Positions 25,130 through 35,333 of a stretch of 64,000 nucleotides of DNA are shown piece after piece. The notes below the pieces were generated by a model, which had not been told where the DNA came from, searched no databases, and saw nothing but the letters and a program-made list of their open reading frames with translations. The stretch is from Corynebacterium callunae DSM 20147 (GTDB taxonomy: Bacteria > Actinomycetota > Actinomycetes > Mycobacteriales > Mycobacteriaceae). The stretch covers positions 1,798,001 through 1,862,000 of the forward strand of contig NC_020506.1 in the NCBI RefSeq assembly GCF_000344785.1, given 5' to 3'. Both the position numbers and the translations under genes were made by a program. Position 1 is the first letter of the stretch, and each line of letters begins with the position of its first letter.

Positions 25130-26344
25130 CTAGCCGAAAAGTCGAATGGGATTCACAATATCTGCCACAATCACCAGGCCACCGACTGTCATCAAGATGG
25201 CAGCAACAGTAACGGTGATGGGCATTAGTTTGGTGTAGTCAGCAGGACCCGCAGGTGCCAGGCCACGCATCTTGCGGAAGAGGTCTCGTACCTTTTCATA
25301 AAGCACCACGGCAATATGTCCACCATCAAGAGGTGGCAGTGGAACCAGGTTAAACAGGGCAAGGAAGAAGTTTAGGCTGGCCAGCATCATGAGAAACATG
25401 TCCCACATGGAGCGCTCAACAAATTCGCCACCAATACGCGATGCACCAACCACACTCATGGGGCTTTCCACATCACGCTCAGCACCAAAGATAGATGCGA
25501 CAACACCCGGGATCTTAGCGGGGAATTCTTTCAGTCCTTCCAAAGTGGACTGCAACATATCACCGCTAAATTGTGCAGTTGCCCCTAAACCTTCCACTGG
25601 GCCATATTTTTTATACACATCAGTAGGCGGCAGGCTGGTCATACCAACGGCACCAACTGTTACTTCGCTGCCATCAGTTGTCAGTCGAGTTACTTCCGCC
25701 ACCTGCAGGTCGACGTCGAAAAGCTCCCCCTCGCGCTCAACGGTCAAGGTCGCAGTTTGGCCCGGCAGGCTCATAACAGCATCGCGGACCGCGGTGAAGT
25801 CCGCGGTTTCCTCACCGTTGACGGCCAGGATGCGGTCGCCAGATTTAATGCCGGCCTCACCCGCTGGGCCGACACCGGTACAGCTGGAAAGCTCAGTTTG
25901 GGAAAGCTGGGTGGCCGGGACACACTGCACGGTGTCCACAGTTGCGGTGGTATCCACATTGGGGTTGGGAATTCCCGAGCTCACGGCTACGGCATAAAGC
26001 ACCAAAAAGCCGATAATAACGTTCATAATTACGCCGCCGGAGAGCACAATAATGCGCTGCCACCAGGGCTTTAGGTACATAGCACGGGCCTGATCGGCGG
26101 GATCAAGCTCATCTTGGGCGGTCATTCCAGCAATGTCACAAAAACCGCCCACCGGCACAGCTTTGAGGCCATAAACAGTCTCACCACGCTGTTTAGAATA
26201 AATGGTGGGCCCAAAGCCGATGAAGAAGCGACGCACTTTCATACCGAAAGCCTTCGCCGTGATGTAGTGCCCCCACTCGTGAAGTGCAATTGTTAAAGCG
26301 ATGCCGAGAAAAAACAGTACGACACCAAAAAGATAGGCTGCCAC
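25130..26344 (-). CDS. Site-2 intramembrane zinc metalloprotease (RIP/RseP family)
   Basis: Cleaves membrane-bound anti-sigma factors and other substrates inside the membrane. The 404-residue protein begins with a hydrophobic segment carrying the zinc motif HEWGH (TIALHEWGHYITAKAFGM). A second helix follows (IIVLSGGVIMNVIIGFLVLY), then a PDZ domain (GPAGEAGIKSGDRILAVNGE). The C-terminal membrane helices include the third ligand motif NLVPLPPLDGGHIAV. It is the orthologue of mycobacterial Rip1 (Rv2869c) by content and position. It lies 22 bp from dxr, so the two are probably in one operon. One exact 11-mer copy lies at 25714-25724. Confidence 0.93.
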   Translation of the reverse strand: MAAYLFGVVLFFLGIALTIALHEWGHYITAKAFGMKVRRFFIGFGPTIYSKQRGETVYGLKAVPVGGFCDIAGMTAQDELDPADQARAMYLKPWWQRIIVLSGGVIMNVIIGFLVLYAVAVSSGIPNPNVDTTATVDTVQCVPATQLSQTELSSCTGVGPAGEAGIKSGDRILAVNGEETADFTAVRDAVMSLPGQTATLTVEREGELFDVDLQVAEVTRLTTDGSEVTVGAVGMTSLPPTDVYKKYGPVEGLGATAQFSGDMLQSTLEGLKEFPAKIPGVVASIFGAERDVESPMSVVGASRIGGEFVERSMWDMFLMMLASLNFFLALFNLVPLPPLDGGHIAVVLYEKVRDLFRKMRGLAPAGPADYTKLMPITVTVAAILMTVGGLVIVADIVNPIRLFG

Positions 26345-26366
26345 GAGAGGGAAGCTCCTTCATTTT

Positions 26367-27539
26367 CTATTTTGTAGTGATGGCCAAACGATCGATCAAA
26401 GCATTGGCACGCAGGCGCGCTTCAGTTTCCGTGGCCAGAATCTCGTCGACGTTTGAGGGTACACCAGCAAACTGAGAAGCTCCTTGGAGGACCTCATCGA
26501 CAACATCAACAATTTGCGGGAAACGAATCCTCCCATTCAGGAACGCAGCAGCTGCTTCCTCATTCGCCGCATTATAAATTGCCGGATAAGTACCTTTTTG
26601 CTTTGCGACGTCCCGAGCCAGTTGCACGGCAGGGAAAGCACGGGAGTCAACGGGTTCAAAAGTCCAGGAAAACGCTTGACTAAAGTCAAGCGCCGGCTGC
26701 GCCTCTGGAACCCGGTGTGGCCAGTCCAACGCTAAGGCAATGGGCAACTTCATCGAAGGTGGTGAAGCCTGCGCAATGGTCGCTCCATCTTTAAAAGTGA
26801 TCATTGAGTGAATGATGGACTGCGGATGCACAGTGACATCAATGAGATCAGCATCGGTATCAAAAAGCAGCGTTGCTTCGATGAGCTCTAATCCCTTATT
26901 AATTAATGTCGCAGAATTTAGAGTATTCATCTGCCCCATTGCCCAAGTTGGGTGCGCGGCAGCTTGCTGCGGGGTTACCTCCCACATTTGCTCGCGCGTC
27001 CAGCCACGGAAAGGGCCACCTGAGGCTGTCAGCACAATGCGTGCGACCTCTGCTGAGGTACCTGCGCGCAGGCATTGCGCCATAGCTGAATGTTCAGAAT
27101 CCACCGGAATAATCTGCCCGGGTTTTGCCTGCGAGATCACATAATCACCGCCGGCTACCAGCGATTCTTTATTAGCAAGAGCCAGATAAGCGCCAGATTT
27201 CAAGGTGGCAAGCGTAGCTGCGAGACCTAAGGAACCGACCAAAGCATTAAGGACAGTATCCGCCGAGGTTTCTTCCACCAAGATTCTGGCAGCATCTGCC
27301 CCGCTGATAACTTCCCCACCCAGGGCTGCACTGATCTCGCGGGCTGCTTGTTCTTGTGCCACGGCTACCTGTTGTGGCTGTAGTCCAAGAGTGCGTGCTT
27401 GTTCAATAATTAGCGCTGGATTTGAACCGCCGGCTGCGATGCCAACAACCTCAAAAAGCTGTGGATTATCTGCGATAACTTCCAAAGCTTGGGTTCCGAT
27501 GGACCCGGTACTACCTAAGATGAGAATTTTTTTAGTCAC
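26367..27539 (-). CDS. dxr: 1-deoxy-D-xylulose 5-phosphate reductoisomerase
   Basis: The first committed enzyme of the MEP pathway; converts DXP to MEP with NADPH and a divalent metal. The NADPH motif is [17 protein letters not shown] at the N-terminus. The catalytic regions are [39 protein letters not shown] and [19 protein letters not shown]. The protein is about 390 residues. The start is uncertain: the GTG at 27539 begins right at the family N-terminus (VTKKILILG), while an ATG at 27560 and a TTG at 27569 are possible. None has a strong Shine-Dalgarno sequence. Confidence 0.94.
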   Translation of the reverse strand: MTKKILILGSTGSIGTQALEVIADNPQLFEVVGIAAGGSNPALIIEQARTLGLQPQQVAVAQEQAAREISAALGGEVISGADAARILVEETSADTVLNALVGSLGLAATLATLKSGAYLALANKESLVAGGDYVISQAKPGQIIPVDSEHSAMAQCLRAGTSAEVARIVLTASGGPFRGWTREQMWEVTPQQAAAHPTWAMGQMNTLNSATLINKGLELIEATLLFDTDADLIDVTVHPQSIIHSMITFKDGATIAQASPPSMKLPIALALDWPHRVPEAQPALDFSQAFSWTFEPVDSRAFPAVQLARDVAKQKGTYPAIYNAANEEAAAAFLNGRIRFPQIVDVVDEVLQGASQFAGVPSNVDEILATETEARLRANALIDRLAITTK

Positions 27540-27742
27540 GACATCTATTCTTACACCCATTTGGGGCAATCCAAAGTGATGTGATTGGGCGCTTTTCCTG
27601 CTTAATGCACTATTGCTCGGGTGAGTTTTCGCTTGACCGCGATAAATGTGAGAATATAGAGAAAGTTAAACAAGTTCTGTAGGTGCGCACGCGATTCTCC
27701 AGGTCCTGGATCGAATTGGGTACGCGAATAAAGGAGTATGAC

Positions 27743-28192
27743 GTGGCTGGTTCCTCCCACACGATTGAGCCCGAGATCTACCGCGGTGTATCCACCCTTG
27801 ACGAGCCTTCGGCTGCCTGGGGCTGGCATGGTCTGAAGCGCCAAACCACTCAGATCGCTGGCTGGATCTCCGTGTTGTTCCTACTTGGATACCACTTTGG
27901 TAACCACAAGGGTCACGTTGAGACCATTTGGCTCACCGTAATCACTGTCCTGCTTGTCATCGGCTTGCTGATCCACCTTTTCGAGCCAAAGCTTTCACAG
28001 GTTCGCACCGTCACGGCTCGTAACAAACCTGTTGGTCACGTTGAACCTGACTGGACCTACGACCAGTCCACCCTGACCGGCACCTGGGGTAACCTTTCCG
28101 ATGCCCAGCTGCGCTCCATCAACGTTGCTCCAGAGCGCGTTGCCCACCTGCGTAGCGTTGATGCTGATTCCTCCAAGGAACTGCACAACTAA
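27743..28192 (+). CDS. DUF2631 family membrane protein
   Basis: The 149-residue protein has a short N-terminal cytoplasmic part (SSHTIEPEIYRGVSTLDEPS) and two membrane helices (IAGWISVLFLLGYHFG and IWLTVITVLLVIGLLIHLFE). A polar C-terminal tail of about 60 residues follows. The family is restricted to actinobacteria and has no known function. The start is GTG at 27743 with an excellent Shine-Dalgarno sequence AAAGGAG 6 nt upstream; a longer ATG frame from 27683 crosses this site and is unlikely. It is monocistronic and ends in a bidirectional hairpin shared with the convergent ABC exporter. Confidence 0.85.
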   Translation: MAGSSHTIEPEIYRGVSTLDEPSAAWGWHGLKRQTTQIAGWISVLFLLGYHFGNHKGHVETIWLTVITVLLVIGLLIHLFEPKLSQVRTVTARNKPVGHVEPDWTYDQSTLTGTWGNLSDAQLRSINVAPERVAHLRSVDADSSKELHN

Positions 28193-28205
28193 GTTCTTTA
28201 AATAG

Positions 28206-28241
28206 AATGAGGCGGACCGAAAATAATCGGTTCGCCTCATT
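28206..28241. terminator. Bidirectional terminator between the DUF2631 gene and the ABC exporter
   Basis: Arms 28206-28220 and 28227-28241 (AATGAGGCGGACCGA with its complement, one mismatch) have a 6-nt loop. A T-run lies on the plus strand and an A-run before the left arm. Confidence 0.8.
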
Positions 28242-28248
28242 TTTGGTT

Positions 28249-29832
28249 TTATGACACCGGGGTTTTCACCTTCTCAAAAATCTCCGGCAGCCTCTGCTCC
28301 ACTCTGCGTTGGCACACTCTAATAATTGCCAGGTAAGTCAGCGCTGGAATCAGCACTGCCAAGCTTTGGCCCAGAATTAACATCCAGCTGATGTCTTGCC
28401 GATACCCAAAGAAGCTCAGCAAAATTCCGGGAAGCGAGGGAATCCAGCCCAAGAAGAGTGATCCGAAAGCTCCTACAAATGCTGCGGCGGAATATCCACT
28501 GCGATCACCCCAGGGGCTGGTGCCTGGTTTAGCTGTGGCATAGGGGTTGAAGGTTGTCATCAGCAAAGACGTTCCCGCCGTGGAAAATAGAATGCCCAGC
28601 GCGATAATTGCAATCACTGCTGTTAAAGAATTATTTTGGGCAATGACAAACACAATGGGAATGTATGCCAAGAAGATTAGAGCGCCAGGCAGCATTGAAG
28701 CCCAGTGCCTAGCCAGGAGCAATTTCTTGACCGGCACCCCGGAGACCATATTTAGCCAAGTAGCAGGGCCGTCATAGCCAAAATCATTAGTAGCCAGCAC
28801 ACCAGAAAATGCTGCCAATAAGATAAAACCAAAATAGACCATCGTCGAATCAATAGTGATTCCTTGAAAAGCAAAGATCACCGCAAAAACTGGCAGCATA
28901 ATCAGTGATGCGAGCAGTCTGGAATCCCGCACTAAATAACGCAGCGCGCGGGAGAAAACTGCACCTGCTGGTGACCACGCAATTCCAGGTAGAAAGAGAA
29001 CCTTCTTACCGTCCTGCTGTTTTTGATCTTTGCTTGCACGATTACTGCCGCCTTGATCAAGCGGTGCAATTAGCCCGCCACGAATCAAAGCAATCCATGC
29101 CCAGATTCCAAGGGCAACATAGGCACAGGCCAAAACTGTGAGGGTGATGGCCTCTATCCAGTTGTGGTGAGCCGTTGCTTCAATAGCGCCAGCCGCTGCA
29201 CCCAAAGGTGTCCATTTGGCAATATCGCCAAAAACTTCAAGGCGCCCTAAAGAACCCGAGCCAATAAGCAGGTTGTAGCCGATGATGACGATGACAAATC
29301 CGATTGAGGCAATCAGACTCATTCTTTCTTTGCTGATTCTAGAAGATGAGCTCGAAGCCATCAGGCTGGTGATTTCTCCCAGCGTCAAAGTGGTTAACAA
29401 GGACACTGCCAACATGATCCAAATTAGCGGAATCAGCGCTGCCGAATAAAAGATACTTGCTACAACTGCAGTGGTGATTGTAGAGATTACGGCGATAATT
29501 CCCCGTGATTGCATCAGGGTGCTGATGGCAAAACCTGGCAATAGTTCCATGGGCTTTAGGGGCATCGTGGAAAAGGAGGACACTTGCAATTGTCCTTCTC
29601 CTGAAGGCCACATTATTGCTGCAACAACATAGGCAAGCATGCCAGTTGCTACTACCCCAGCCAGTACACCTTGTTTATCTTCCTGGAGGCCCAAAGCCAA
29701 CATGGCACTTAAGCCAATAAGACCAATCAAACTGTAGATGCTGATGAAGATGATCATCGTGATTACAGCACCATTTCCTTTGATGCTGCGCTTCCACAAG
29801 GTGGCCTGGAGTTTTAATAACGTGGAGGTCAT
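28249..29832 (-). CDS. ABC exporter permease, about twelve membrane helices
   Basis: The 527-residue integral membrane protein is hydrophobic over most of its length, with about twelve predicted helices in two halves. The halves are joined by a charged loop (GGSNRASKDQKQQDGKKV, about residues 260-280). There is no recognised substrate motif. It overlaps the preceding ATPase gene by 1 bp (TAATG), so the two form one ABC-2-type transporter. The substrate is unknown. It ends next to a bidirectional terminator. Confidence 0.82.
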   Translation of the reverse strand: MTSTLLKLQATLWKRSIKGNGAVITMIIFISIYSLIGLIGLSAMLALGLQEDKQGVLAGVVATGMLAYVVAAIMWPSGEGQLQVSSFSTMPLKPMELLPGFAISTLMQSRGIIAVISTITTAVVASIFYSAALIPLIWIMLAVSLLTTLTLGEITSLMASSSSSRISKERMSLIASIGFVIVIIGYNLLIGSGSLGRLEVFGDIAKWTPLGAAAGAIEATAHHNWIEAITLTVLACAYVALGIWAWIALIRGGLIAPLDQGGSNRASKDQKQQDGKKVLFLPGIAWSPAGAVFSRALRYLVRDSRLLASLIMLPVFAVIFAFQGITIDSTMVYFGFILLAAFSGVLATNDFGYDGPATWLNMVSGVPVKKLLLARHWASMLPGALIFLAYIPIVFVIAQNNSLTAVIAIIALGILFSTAGTSLLMTTFNPYATAKPGTSPWGDRSGYSAAAFVGAFGSLFLGWIPSLPGILLSFFGYRQDISWMLILGQSLAVLIPALTYLAIIRVCQRRVEQRLPEIFEKVKTPVS

Positions 29833-30662
29833 TATTTTTCTCCCCCACCCAACCAGGCGAGGCTGCCCTCTGCCAATGCAGCGCCGCCTACAATATCGAC
29901 AAAAAGGTCGGTAAGAGACTTTTCCGAAGGAATGTCCTTAACGTGGGAAGCTAATTCAACGACACCCTTGTTGATAATCGCTACGTGATCACATAGCCCT
30001 TCCACCAATTCCATCACGTGGGAGCTGAGCACTACAGTGCCACCTGCGGCAGCGAAATTACGCAAGATTTGTTGAATAAGACGCCCTGAAACAGGATCTA
30101 CAGCCTCCAAAGGTTCGTCTAGGATCAATACTTTGGGATTATGCAACAGGGCTTGAGCTAGCAAAATTTTCTTGGTCATGCCCGCCGAGTAGTCGACGAT
30201 GCGCTTATCCCCCGCCTCAGCAAGCCCTAGCGCCTCTAACAGCTCGGCACTGCGAAGCTGGACCACATCCTCGTCTAATCCACGTAAGGCTCCCACATAG
30301 GTGAGCAATTCCCTGCCGGAGAGACGATCAAAAATAGGCAAACCATCTGCCAATAAACCCATTGCCTTCTTTGCTTCTAAGGGTTCATCCCACACATTTG
30401 CGCCTGCAATCCAGGCACTGCCTTTAGTTGGCCGCAAAAGCCCAGTAGCCATGGATAACATCGTGGTCTTACCTGCACCATTGGGCCCGACGATGCCGTA
30501 GATGGCGCCGATTGGAATATCAAGGAAAATATTATCGACGACCACCGTCCCGTTGTATTCCTTGGTGAGCCCGCGCAAGGCCACTGCTTGGGTACTCGGA
30601 TCTACGGGGCAGACCTTTGTATCCTCTTGATTAGTTTTTGAGGTCGGCGGAGTATCAGTCAC
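29832..30662 (-). CDS. ABC exporter ATP-binding protein
   Basis: The 276-residue ATPase partners the next permease. It has Walker A GPNGAGKTTM (about residue 60), signature DYSAGMTKKI, Walker B VLILDEPLEAVDP and the switch His in LSSHVMELVEGL. The Asp after the Walker B Glu is replaced (DEPLEAVDP), as in many drug and lantibiotic-type exporters. The start is GTG at 30662 with AAAGGAG 7 nt upstream. No substrate is evident from neighbours; rlmN lies upstream with its own terminator between. Confidence 0.87.
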   Translation of the reverse strand: MTDTPPTSKTNQEDTKVCPVDPSTQAVALRGLTKEYNGTVVVDNIFLDIPIGAIYGIVGPNGAGKTTMLSMATGLLRPTKGSAWIAGANVWDEPLEAKKAMGLLADGLPIFDRLSGRELLTYVGALRGLDEDVVQLRSAELLEALGLAEAGDKRIVDYSAGMTKKILLAQALLHNPKVLILDEPLEAVDPVSGRLIQQILRNFAAAGGTVVLSSHVMELVEGLCDHVAIINKGVVELASHVKDIPSEKSLTDLFVDIVGGAALAEGSLAWLGGGEK

Positions 30663-30774
30663 TTTGGTTCTCCTTTGAGCTGTATTGTGCAGGTTTTCGC
30701 CATTGCGAGAACTATCGGTTTCGACTCGACGCTACCAGAAGAAAAATAGTGGTTCATGGAGTTTATGGAAAAGT

Positions 30775-30808
30775 AATAGGCCTATCCCCCAAGAGGGATA
30801 GGCCTATT
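30775..30808 (-). terminator. Rho-independent terminator of rlmN
   Basis: Perfect 14-bp arms (AATAGGCCTATCCC and its complement at 30795-30808) around a 6-nt loop, 12 bp beyond the rlmN stop. Confidence 0.85.
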
Positions 30809-30820
30809 TATGAAGCTTTA

Positions 30821-31930
30821 TTATTTTTGTTCTGCAGTTTCCTCGGCAGCCAGCTGACCACAAGCAGCCGCAATCTCTTGGCCCTTAGTATCACGAACGG
30901 TACAAGGAACACCCTTGGCAATAACACGACGAACAAACTCGTCCTGGCGTGCCTTTGGAGCAGCATCCCACTGGGAACCTGGAGTTGGGTTAAGAGGGAT
31001 GAGGTTGACGTGAACTCGGGAACCCAAAGCCTTGTGTAGCTTCTCGCCGAGCATATCTGCACGCCAGTCCTGGTCATTAACATCGCGAATGAGTGCGTAC
31101 TCAATGGAGACACGACGTCCAGACTTATCTGCGTAATAGCGCGCAGCATCCAACACCTCAGCAACAGACCAACGATTGTTAACCGGCACGAGGGTGTCGC
31201 GCAATTCATCATCAGGAGTATGCAAAGACACTGCGAGAGTCACGGACATCTCTTCGTCGGCAAGCTTCCTGATTGCAGGCGCCAAGCCGACAGTGGAGAC
31301 GGTGACACTGCGCTGAGAGATTCCGAAGCCCTGTGGGGAGGGCTGAGTAATCTGACGGACTGCAGAGACCACACGCTTGTAGTTGGCTAGTGGCTCGCCC
31401 ATACCCATGAACACCACGTTGGAAAGGCGACCGCCTTCTGCCTGCATGGTGGCCGCAGCGTTGCGAACCTGATCGACAATCTCACCGATGGAGAGGTTAC
31501 GATCTAGTCCACCCTGGCCGGTTGCACAGAATGGACACGCCATGCCACAACCCGCCTGGGAGGAGATACACAGCGTGGAGCGATCGCGGTAGCGCATCAG
31601 CACAGATTCCAGCAGGGTGCCGTCGTGCAGCTTCCACAGTGTCTTCTGCGTTTGATCATCATCGGTCTGGATGACTTTCAAAGGCTCCATCAAGGTTGGG
31701 AAAAGAGCATTCTTGACTTCTTCACGGGCACTTTCCGGAAGATCTGTCATTGTTGTTGGGTCAGCCTCAAGACGGCCATAGTAATGGCGAGCAATTTGAT
31801 CGAGGCGGAACTTGGGAAGTCCGAGCTCTTTGAGAGCCTCAATGCGGGCCTCATTAGTAAGGTCAGCAAAGTGAGCCGGGGGCATGCCGCGCTTCGGAGC
31901 GTTAAAAACCAGGGGTACAGGTGTAGCCAT
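30821..31930 (-). CDS. rlmN: Dual-specificity 23S rRNA/tRNA adenine-C2 methyltransferase
   Basis: A radical-SAM enzyme that methylates A2503 of 23S rRNA and A37 of some tRNAs. The 369-residue protein has the cluster motif [11 protein letters not shown] (about residue 125), the SAM segment [13 protein letters not shown] and [18 protein letters not shown]. The C-terminal catalytic Cys lies in the [18 protein letters not shown] region, and a second mechanistic Cys is nearby. It is monocistronic between a divergent LapA-like gene and its own terminator. Confidence 0.94.
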   Translation of the reverse strand: MATPVPLVFNAPKRGMPPAHFADLTNEARIEALKELGLPKFRLDQIARHYYGRLEADPTTMTDLPESAREEVKNALFPTLMEPLKVIQTDDDQTQKTLWKLHDGTLLESVLMRYRDRSTLCISSQAGCGMACPFCATGQGGLDRNLSIGEIVDQVRNAAATMQAEGGRLSNVVFMGMGEPLANYKRVVSAVRQITQPSPQGFGISQRSVTVSTVGLAPAIRKLADEEMSVTLAVSLHTPDDELRDTLVPVNNRWSVAEVLDAARYYADKSGRRVSIEYALIRDVNDQDWRADMLGEKLHKALGSRVHVNLIPLNPTPGSQWDAAPKARQDEFVRRVIAKGVPCTVRDTKGQEIAAACGQLAAEETAEQK

Positions 31931-32022
31931 AATGTCCCTATTCTTTCAGATGTTATGGAATTGTTGAACTTGAATTTGGCCAATAAGTGGCGAAACTTGC
32001 GTCTGGCTAGTTCAATGGCTGT

Positions 32023-32478
32023 ATGAGCAATAAACCAGTGGAACCTACTGCGTCCCATTCACAAGACCTTCCCACCGGTTTTGACCCAGCGTATGCGGGT
32101 AACGGTGAGTACAACGAGTTTGAAGCTCAAGAAATTTCAACAAACACAGAAGTGTCTGCAAACACACCAGCCATTCGTGAAGAGATCGACCACTCTCAGA
32201 CTAAAAAGCAGCAAGAAGTGGCATCCGGCAAGACCGTAGCGGGTGGAACTTGGGTGGCTTTGATCATTGGTGCAATCCTACTCATTGGACTTCTGATCTT
32301 CATCATGCAAAATCAGACCAGCGTAGAGCTTAATCTCTTTGCTTGGTCCTTCCAATTCCCAGCCGGAATCGGATTCCTGCTTGCTGCTGTCACCGGAGCC
32401 TTAATTATGGCTTTGGTCGGTGGCGTTCGCATGTTTGAATACCGTCGCCAGATCAAGAAGCTGCGCAAATCACTCTAA
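32023..32478 (+). CDS. LapA-domain (DUF1049) membrane protein
   Basis: The 151-residue protein has an unstructured, acidic N-terminal half (residues 1-75). Two membrane helices follow (WVALIIGAILLIGLLIFIMQ and IGFLLAAVTGALIMALVGG) with NQTSVELNLFAWSFQFPAG between them, the LapA/DUF1049 signature. A short basic tail (EYRRQIKKLRKSL) ends it. In other bacteria LapA helps lipopolysaccharide assembly; that role cannot apply directly here, so the function is unknown. It is divergent from rlmN and ends in a large hairpin. Confidence 0.85.
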   Translation: MSNKPVEPTASHSQDLPTGFDPAYAGNGEYNEFEAQEISTNTEVSANTPAIREEIDHSQTKKQQEVASGKTVAGGTWVALIIGAILLIGLLIFIMQNQTSVELNLFAWSFQFPAGIGFLLAAVTGALIMALVGGVRMFEYRRQIKKLRKSL

Positions 32479-32506
32479 ACAGTTTCTGCTAGTTTTTCCC
32501 ACATAA

Positions 32507-32564
32507 AAAGTGGCGTTGTACTTTAAATCCTCATAATTGGAGGAAACAAGTACAACGCCACTTT
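32507..32564. terminator. Long bidirectional hairpin between the LapA-like gene and cdsA
   Basis: Perfect 17-bp arms (32507-32523 and 32548-32564, core AAGTGGCGTTGTACTT) enclose a second small dyad TCCTC-ATAATTG-GAGGA. It lies between convergent genes. Confidence 0.8.
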
Positions 32565-32600
32565 CATTTGTTTAGTTAGGCAATTTGCGGTGATCCAACT

Positions 32601-33494
32601 CTATACCGGATAGGAGCTGCTGACCACGCTCAAAATCAACCAGGTGACCATCGCTGCTGGCAGCATTCCATCGAGGCGGTCCATGATGCCACCGTGTCCG
32701 GGCAGCAAATTGGACATATCCTTGATACCCAAATCACGTTTGAATTGAGACTCGACGAGGTCGCCCAGAGTTGCGCACACCACGAGTGCGCAACCAAGGA
32801 TTACTCCCAGCCACCAATGATGCTCCAATAAGAAGTGCACGTTCAATGCACCAGTTAACGCGCCCAAAGCGATGGAGCCAGCAAATCCTTCCCATGACTT
32901 CTTTGGGCTAACCAAAGGTGCCATTGGATGGGCGCCAAAAAATACGCCGGCTGCGTAGCCACCAACATCGGAACCAACTACGCACAGCATAAAGGTCAAG
33001 ATGAAGAAAGTGCCTGGTACATTGTTGTTTTCCATAAGCGAGAGCATCGCTGCAAAACTGCCAAAGAGTGGAATCCAGGTCAGGACAAAAATGCCGACGG
33101 AAGTATCTCGCAAATAATTGCGAGCCTCTTTATCTGCGCCATTATAAAAAATGCGGAAGTACATTAGAACCAAGACGGTGGCGACATATGAAGCCAAGAT
33201 GCCAACTGTGCCAAGTGGCCACGACGCCCAAACAATTGCTTGTCCACCAATAAGCATGATGAGCATGGGCAAGTGATAGCCGCTTTCTTTAAGTCGGCTT
33301 CCTACTTCCCAGGTACCAGCGGCGACTGCACCTGCAACAACGATGTACCAACCCCATGGGCTGAGGATAATTCCCAAGAGAACCAAAATGGCCAAACCAA
33401 TGCCGACTCCGACTGCGGCCTTTAGATTCCTGCCCGCATTGTTTTTGGGTTTGGGCATCCTCATGGACCGGTGATGTTGCTCCGGTTCACTCAT
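32601..33494 (-). CDS. cdsA: Phosphatidate cytidylyltransferase (CDP-diglyceride synthase)
   Basis: Makes CDP-diacylglycerol from phosphatidate and CTP, the precursor of all membrane phospholipids including phosphatidylinositol. The 297-residue protein is integral to the membrane with about seven to eight helices. It carries the C-terminal family signature, with the key stretch SNLLPGHGGIMDRLDGMLPA. The catalytic Asp residues in GDLVESQFKRDLG and DRLD are present. It has a basic N-terminal tail of about 28 residues. The ATG at 33494 has AAGGAG upstream. It follows frr and pyrH in the usual order. Confidence 0.95.
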   Translation of the reverse strand: MSEPEQHHRSMRMPKPKNNAGRNLKAAVGVGIGLAILVLLGIILSPWGWYIVVAGAVAAGTWEVGSRLKESGYHLPMLIMLIGGQAIVWASWPLGTVGILASYVATVLVLMYFRIFYNGADKEARNYLRDTSVGIFVLTWIPLFGSFAAMLSLMENNNVPGTFFILTFMLCVVGSDVGGYAAGVFFGAHPMAPLVSPKKSWEGFAGSIALGALTGALNVHFLLEHHWWLGVILGCALVVCATLGDLVESQFKRDLGIKDMSNLLPGHGGIMDRLDGMLPAAMVTWLILSVVSSSYPV

Positions 33495-33583
33495 GGGTTC
33501 TCCTTGATGTTGGGGTCAATCTCACTTCGATGTTGCCAGCTTTGTGCCTGCGCTGCTGGGCAACGATCGTAAACAGAAGAAAG

Positions 33584-33618
33584 CGTCGTTCCTCCGCCAG
33601 GTTGACGATGAAACGACG
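33584..33618 (-). terminator. Possible terminator of frr
   Basis: CGTCGTT and AACGACG form a 7-bp stem with a 21-nt loop in the 150-bp gap before cdsA; a T/C-rich tail follows on the minus strand. Weak. Confidence 0.35.
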
Positions 33619-33645
33619 TTTTCATTTTCAAACCAATGTCCGTCT

Positions 33646-34203
33646 TTAGACGTCCATCAATTCCTTTTCCTTCTTTGCTACGACTTCATCAACCTGCTCG
33701 ACAAAACGTGCGGTCACCTTGTCTAGCTCTTTTTCTGCCGCCTGGACTTCGTCCTCGCCAGCGTCGCCATCTTTTTGTAGCTTCTTCAGCTGGTCCATGC
33801 CCTTGCGGCGCACGTTGCGGATAGCGATCTTTCCGTCTTCGCCCTTGGACTTAGCCATCTTGACCATTTCCTTACGGCGCTCTTCGGTGAGCTGTGGGAT
33901 GGTCACGCGCAGTACCTGGCCATCATTGGTGGGGTTAACACCGAGGTCAGAGTTACGGATTGCGTTCTCGATGACCTGCATTGAGCTCATCTCATAAGGC
34001 TTGATGAGCAGCATGCGTGGTTCTGGAACGGAGATGGAAGACATCTGAGTAATTGGGGTGGGAGTACCGTAGTACTCTGCCATCACGCCATTAAACATAG
34101 ATGGGTTGGCACGGCCGGTGCGGATGGTGGTGAGGTCATCGCGGGTGTGCTCAACGGAAGAGGTCATGCGCTCTTCAGCTTCAAAAAGGATCTCATCAAT
34201 CAT
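33646..34203 (-). CDS. frr: Ribosome recycling factor
   Basis: Splits the post-termination ribosome together with EF-G. The 185-residue length and sequence are typical: N-terminal helix region [21 protein letters not shown], domain II start [20 protein letters not shown], and C-terminal [20 protein letters not shown]. The ATG at 34203 has AGGAG upstream. It lies 69 bp after pyrH and is probably co-transcribed with it. Confidence 0.96.
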   Translation of the reverse strand: MIDEILFEAEERMTSSVEHTRDDLTTIRTGRANPSMFNGVMAEYYGTPTPITQMSSISVPEPRMLLIKPYEMSSMQVIENAIRNSDLGVNPTNDGQVLRVTIPQLTEERRKEMVKMAKSKGEDGKIAIRNVRRKGMDQLKKLQKDGDAGEDEVQAAEKELDKVTARFVEQVDEVVAKKEKELMDV

Positions 34204-34272
34204 AAATTTTTGCTCCTGTGCTCTCGCAGCTGAGACTTCCTGCGGAAGCCTTAGTGTTATATATGTAATCTA

Positions 34273-35004
34273 TCAGGACTCGACAAGAGTACCGATACGT
34301 TCGCCATTAACTGCACGGGCAATGTTGCCCTCAGTAAGCAGGTTAAAGACAAGGATTGGCATCTTATTGTCCATGCAGAGACTGAATGCGGTAGCGTCAG
34401 CGACCTTTAGACCCTTTTCGATTACTTCCTTTGGAGTGATCTCGGTGAATAGCTCCGCATCTGGGTTGGTGCGAGGGTCATCGCTATAAACACCATCAAC
34501 TGCCTTAGCCATCAACAACACATCACAGCCGATCTCGAGGGCTCGCTGTGCAGCGGTGGTATCGGTGGAGAAATATGGCATACCCATACCTGCACCGAAG
34601 ATAACTACACGTCCCTTTTCCAAGTGGCGCTCTGCACGCAGTGGCAAATAAGGCTCTGCAACCTGCGCCATGTTAATTGCGGTCTGTACACGGCACTCAA
34701 CGCCATGCTGACCCAGGAAGTCCTGAAGCGCGAGGCAGTTCATTACAGTGCCCAGCATGCCCATGTAGTCAGAGCGAGCGCGATCCATGCCACGCTGCTG
34801 CAGCTCTGCGCCACGGAAGAAGTTGCCGCCACCAATAACGACGGCGATTTCTGCACCGCCCTTAGCAACTTCAGCGATTTGCTTGGCGACGTTGTCTACA
34901 ACGTCAGGGTCGATTCCGACTTTTCCACCACCAAACATTTCACCTCCGAGCTTCAACATCACTCGTTTAAAGCCGGTACGGGGTTGTTCACTCGAGGTGG
35001 TCAC
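34273..35004 (-). CDS. pyrH: UMP kinase
   Basis: Phosphorylates UMP to UDP in pyrimidine nucleotide synthesis; a hexameric amino-acid-kinase-fold enzyme. The 243-residue protein has [13 protein letters not shown] at the N-terminus, [17 protein letters not shown] in the nucleotide site, and [21 protein letters not shown] (written here in pieces: [16 protein letters not shown]). GTG at 35004 is chosen over a longer ATG frame because AAGGAG lies 8 nt before it and family homology begins there. It belongs to the conserved tsf-pyrH-frr block. Confidence 0.95.
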   Translation of the reverse strand: MTTSSEQPRTGFKRVMLKLGGEMFGGGKVGIDPDVVDNVAKQIAEVAKGGAEIAVVIGGGNFFRGAELQQRGMDRARSDYMGMLGTVMNCLALQDFLGQHGVECRVQTAINMAQVAEPYLPLRAERHLEKGRVVIFGAGMGMPYFSTDTTAAQRALEIGCDVLLMAKAVDGVYSDDPRTNPDAELFTEITPKEVIEKGLKVADATAFSLCMDNKMPILVFNLLTEGNIARAVNGERIGTLVES

Positions 35005-35228
35005 CGTGGTGTTCTCCTTCGGTAGGGGTATTAGCAGCCGCTTAAATCGGCAGGAGGTACTCCGCAATATTCTGAGGTACAGAATTTATCGACGAAGCAT
35101 CCCTATTCCTGGATTCCGATCTTACATCGACCTGTTAGATCGCTGCGACAAGACTTGGCTATTCTCAAATTTTCTTGGTTTTAGAGCCACCGTCACACTG
35201 GAGTGCGGGCAACTCTGGACAAAACTAA

Positions 35229-35260
35229 CCCCACGCATCCAAGAAAATTGATACGTGGGG
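35229..35260 (-). terminator. Terminator after tsf
   Basis: CCCCACGCATC and GATACGTGGGG form an 11-bp stem with one mismatch; on the minus strand TTAGTTTT follows. The 330-bp pyrH-tsf gap otherwise holds only the pyrH promoter region. Confidence 0.7.
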
Positions 35261-35333
35261 AAAGTTGATTTAATCTGTGCCGCGGAAGTTAATCAGCTTC
35301 ATGCACAGAATTAGATCTTTAGAGGCTTAAAAC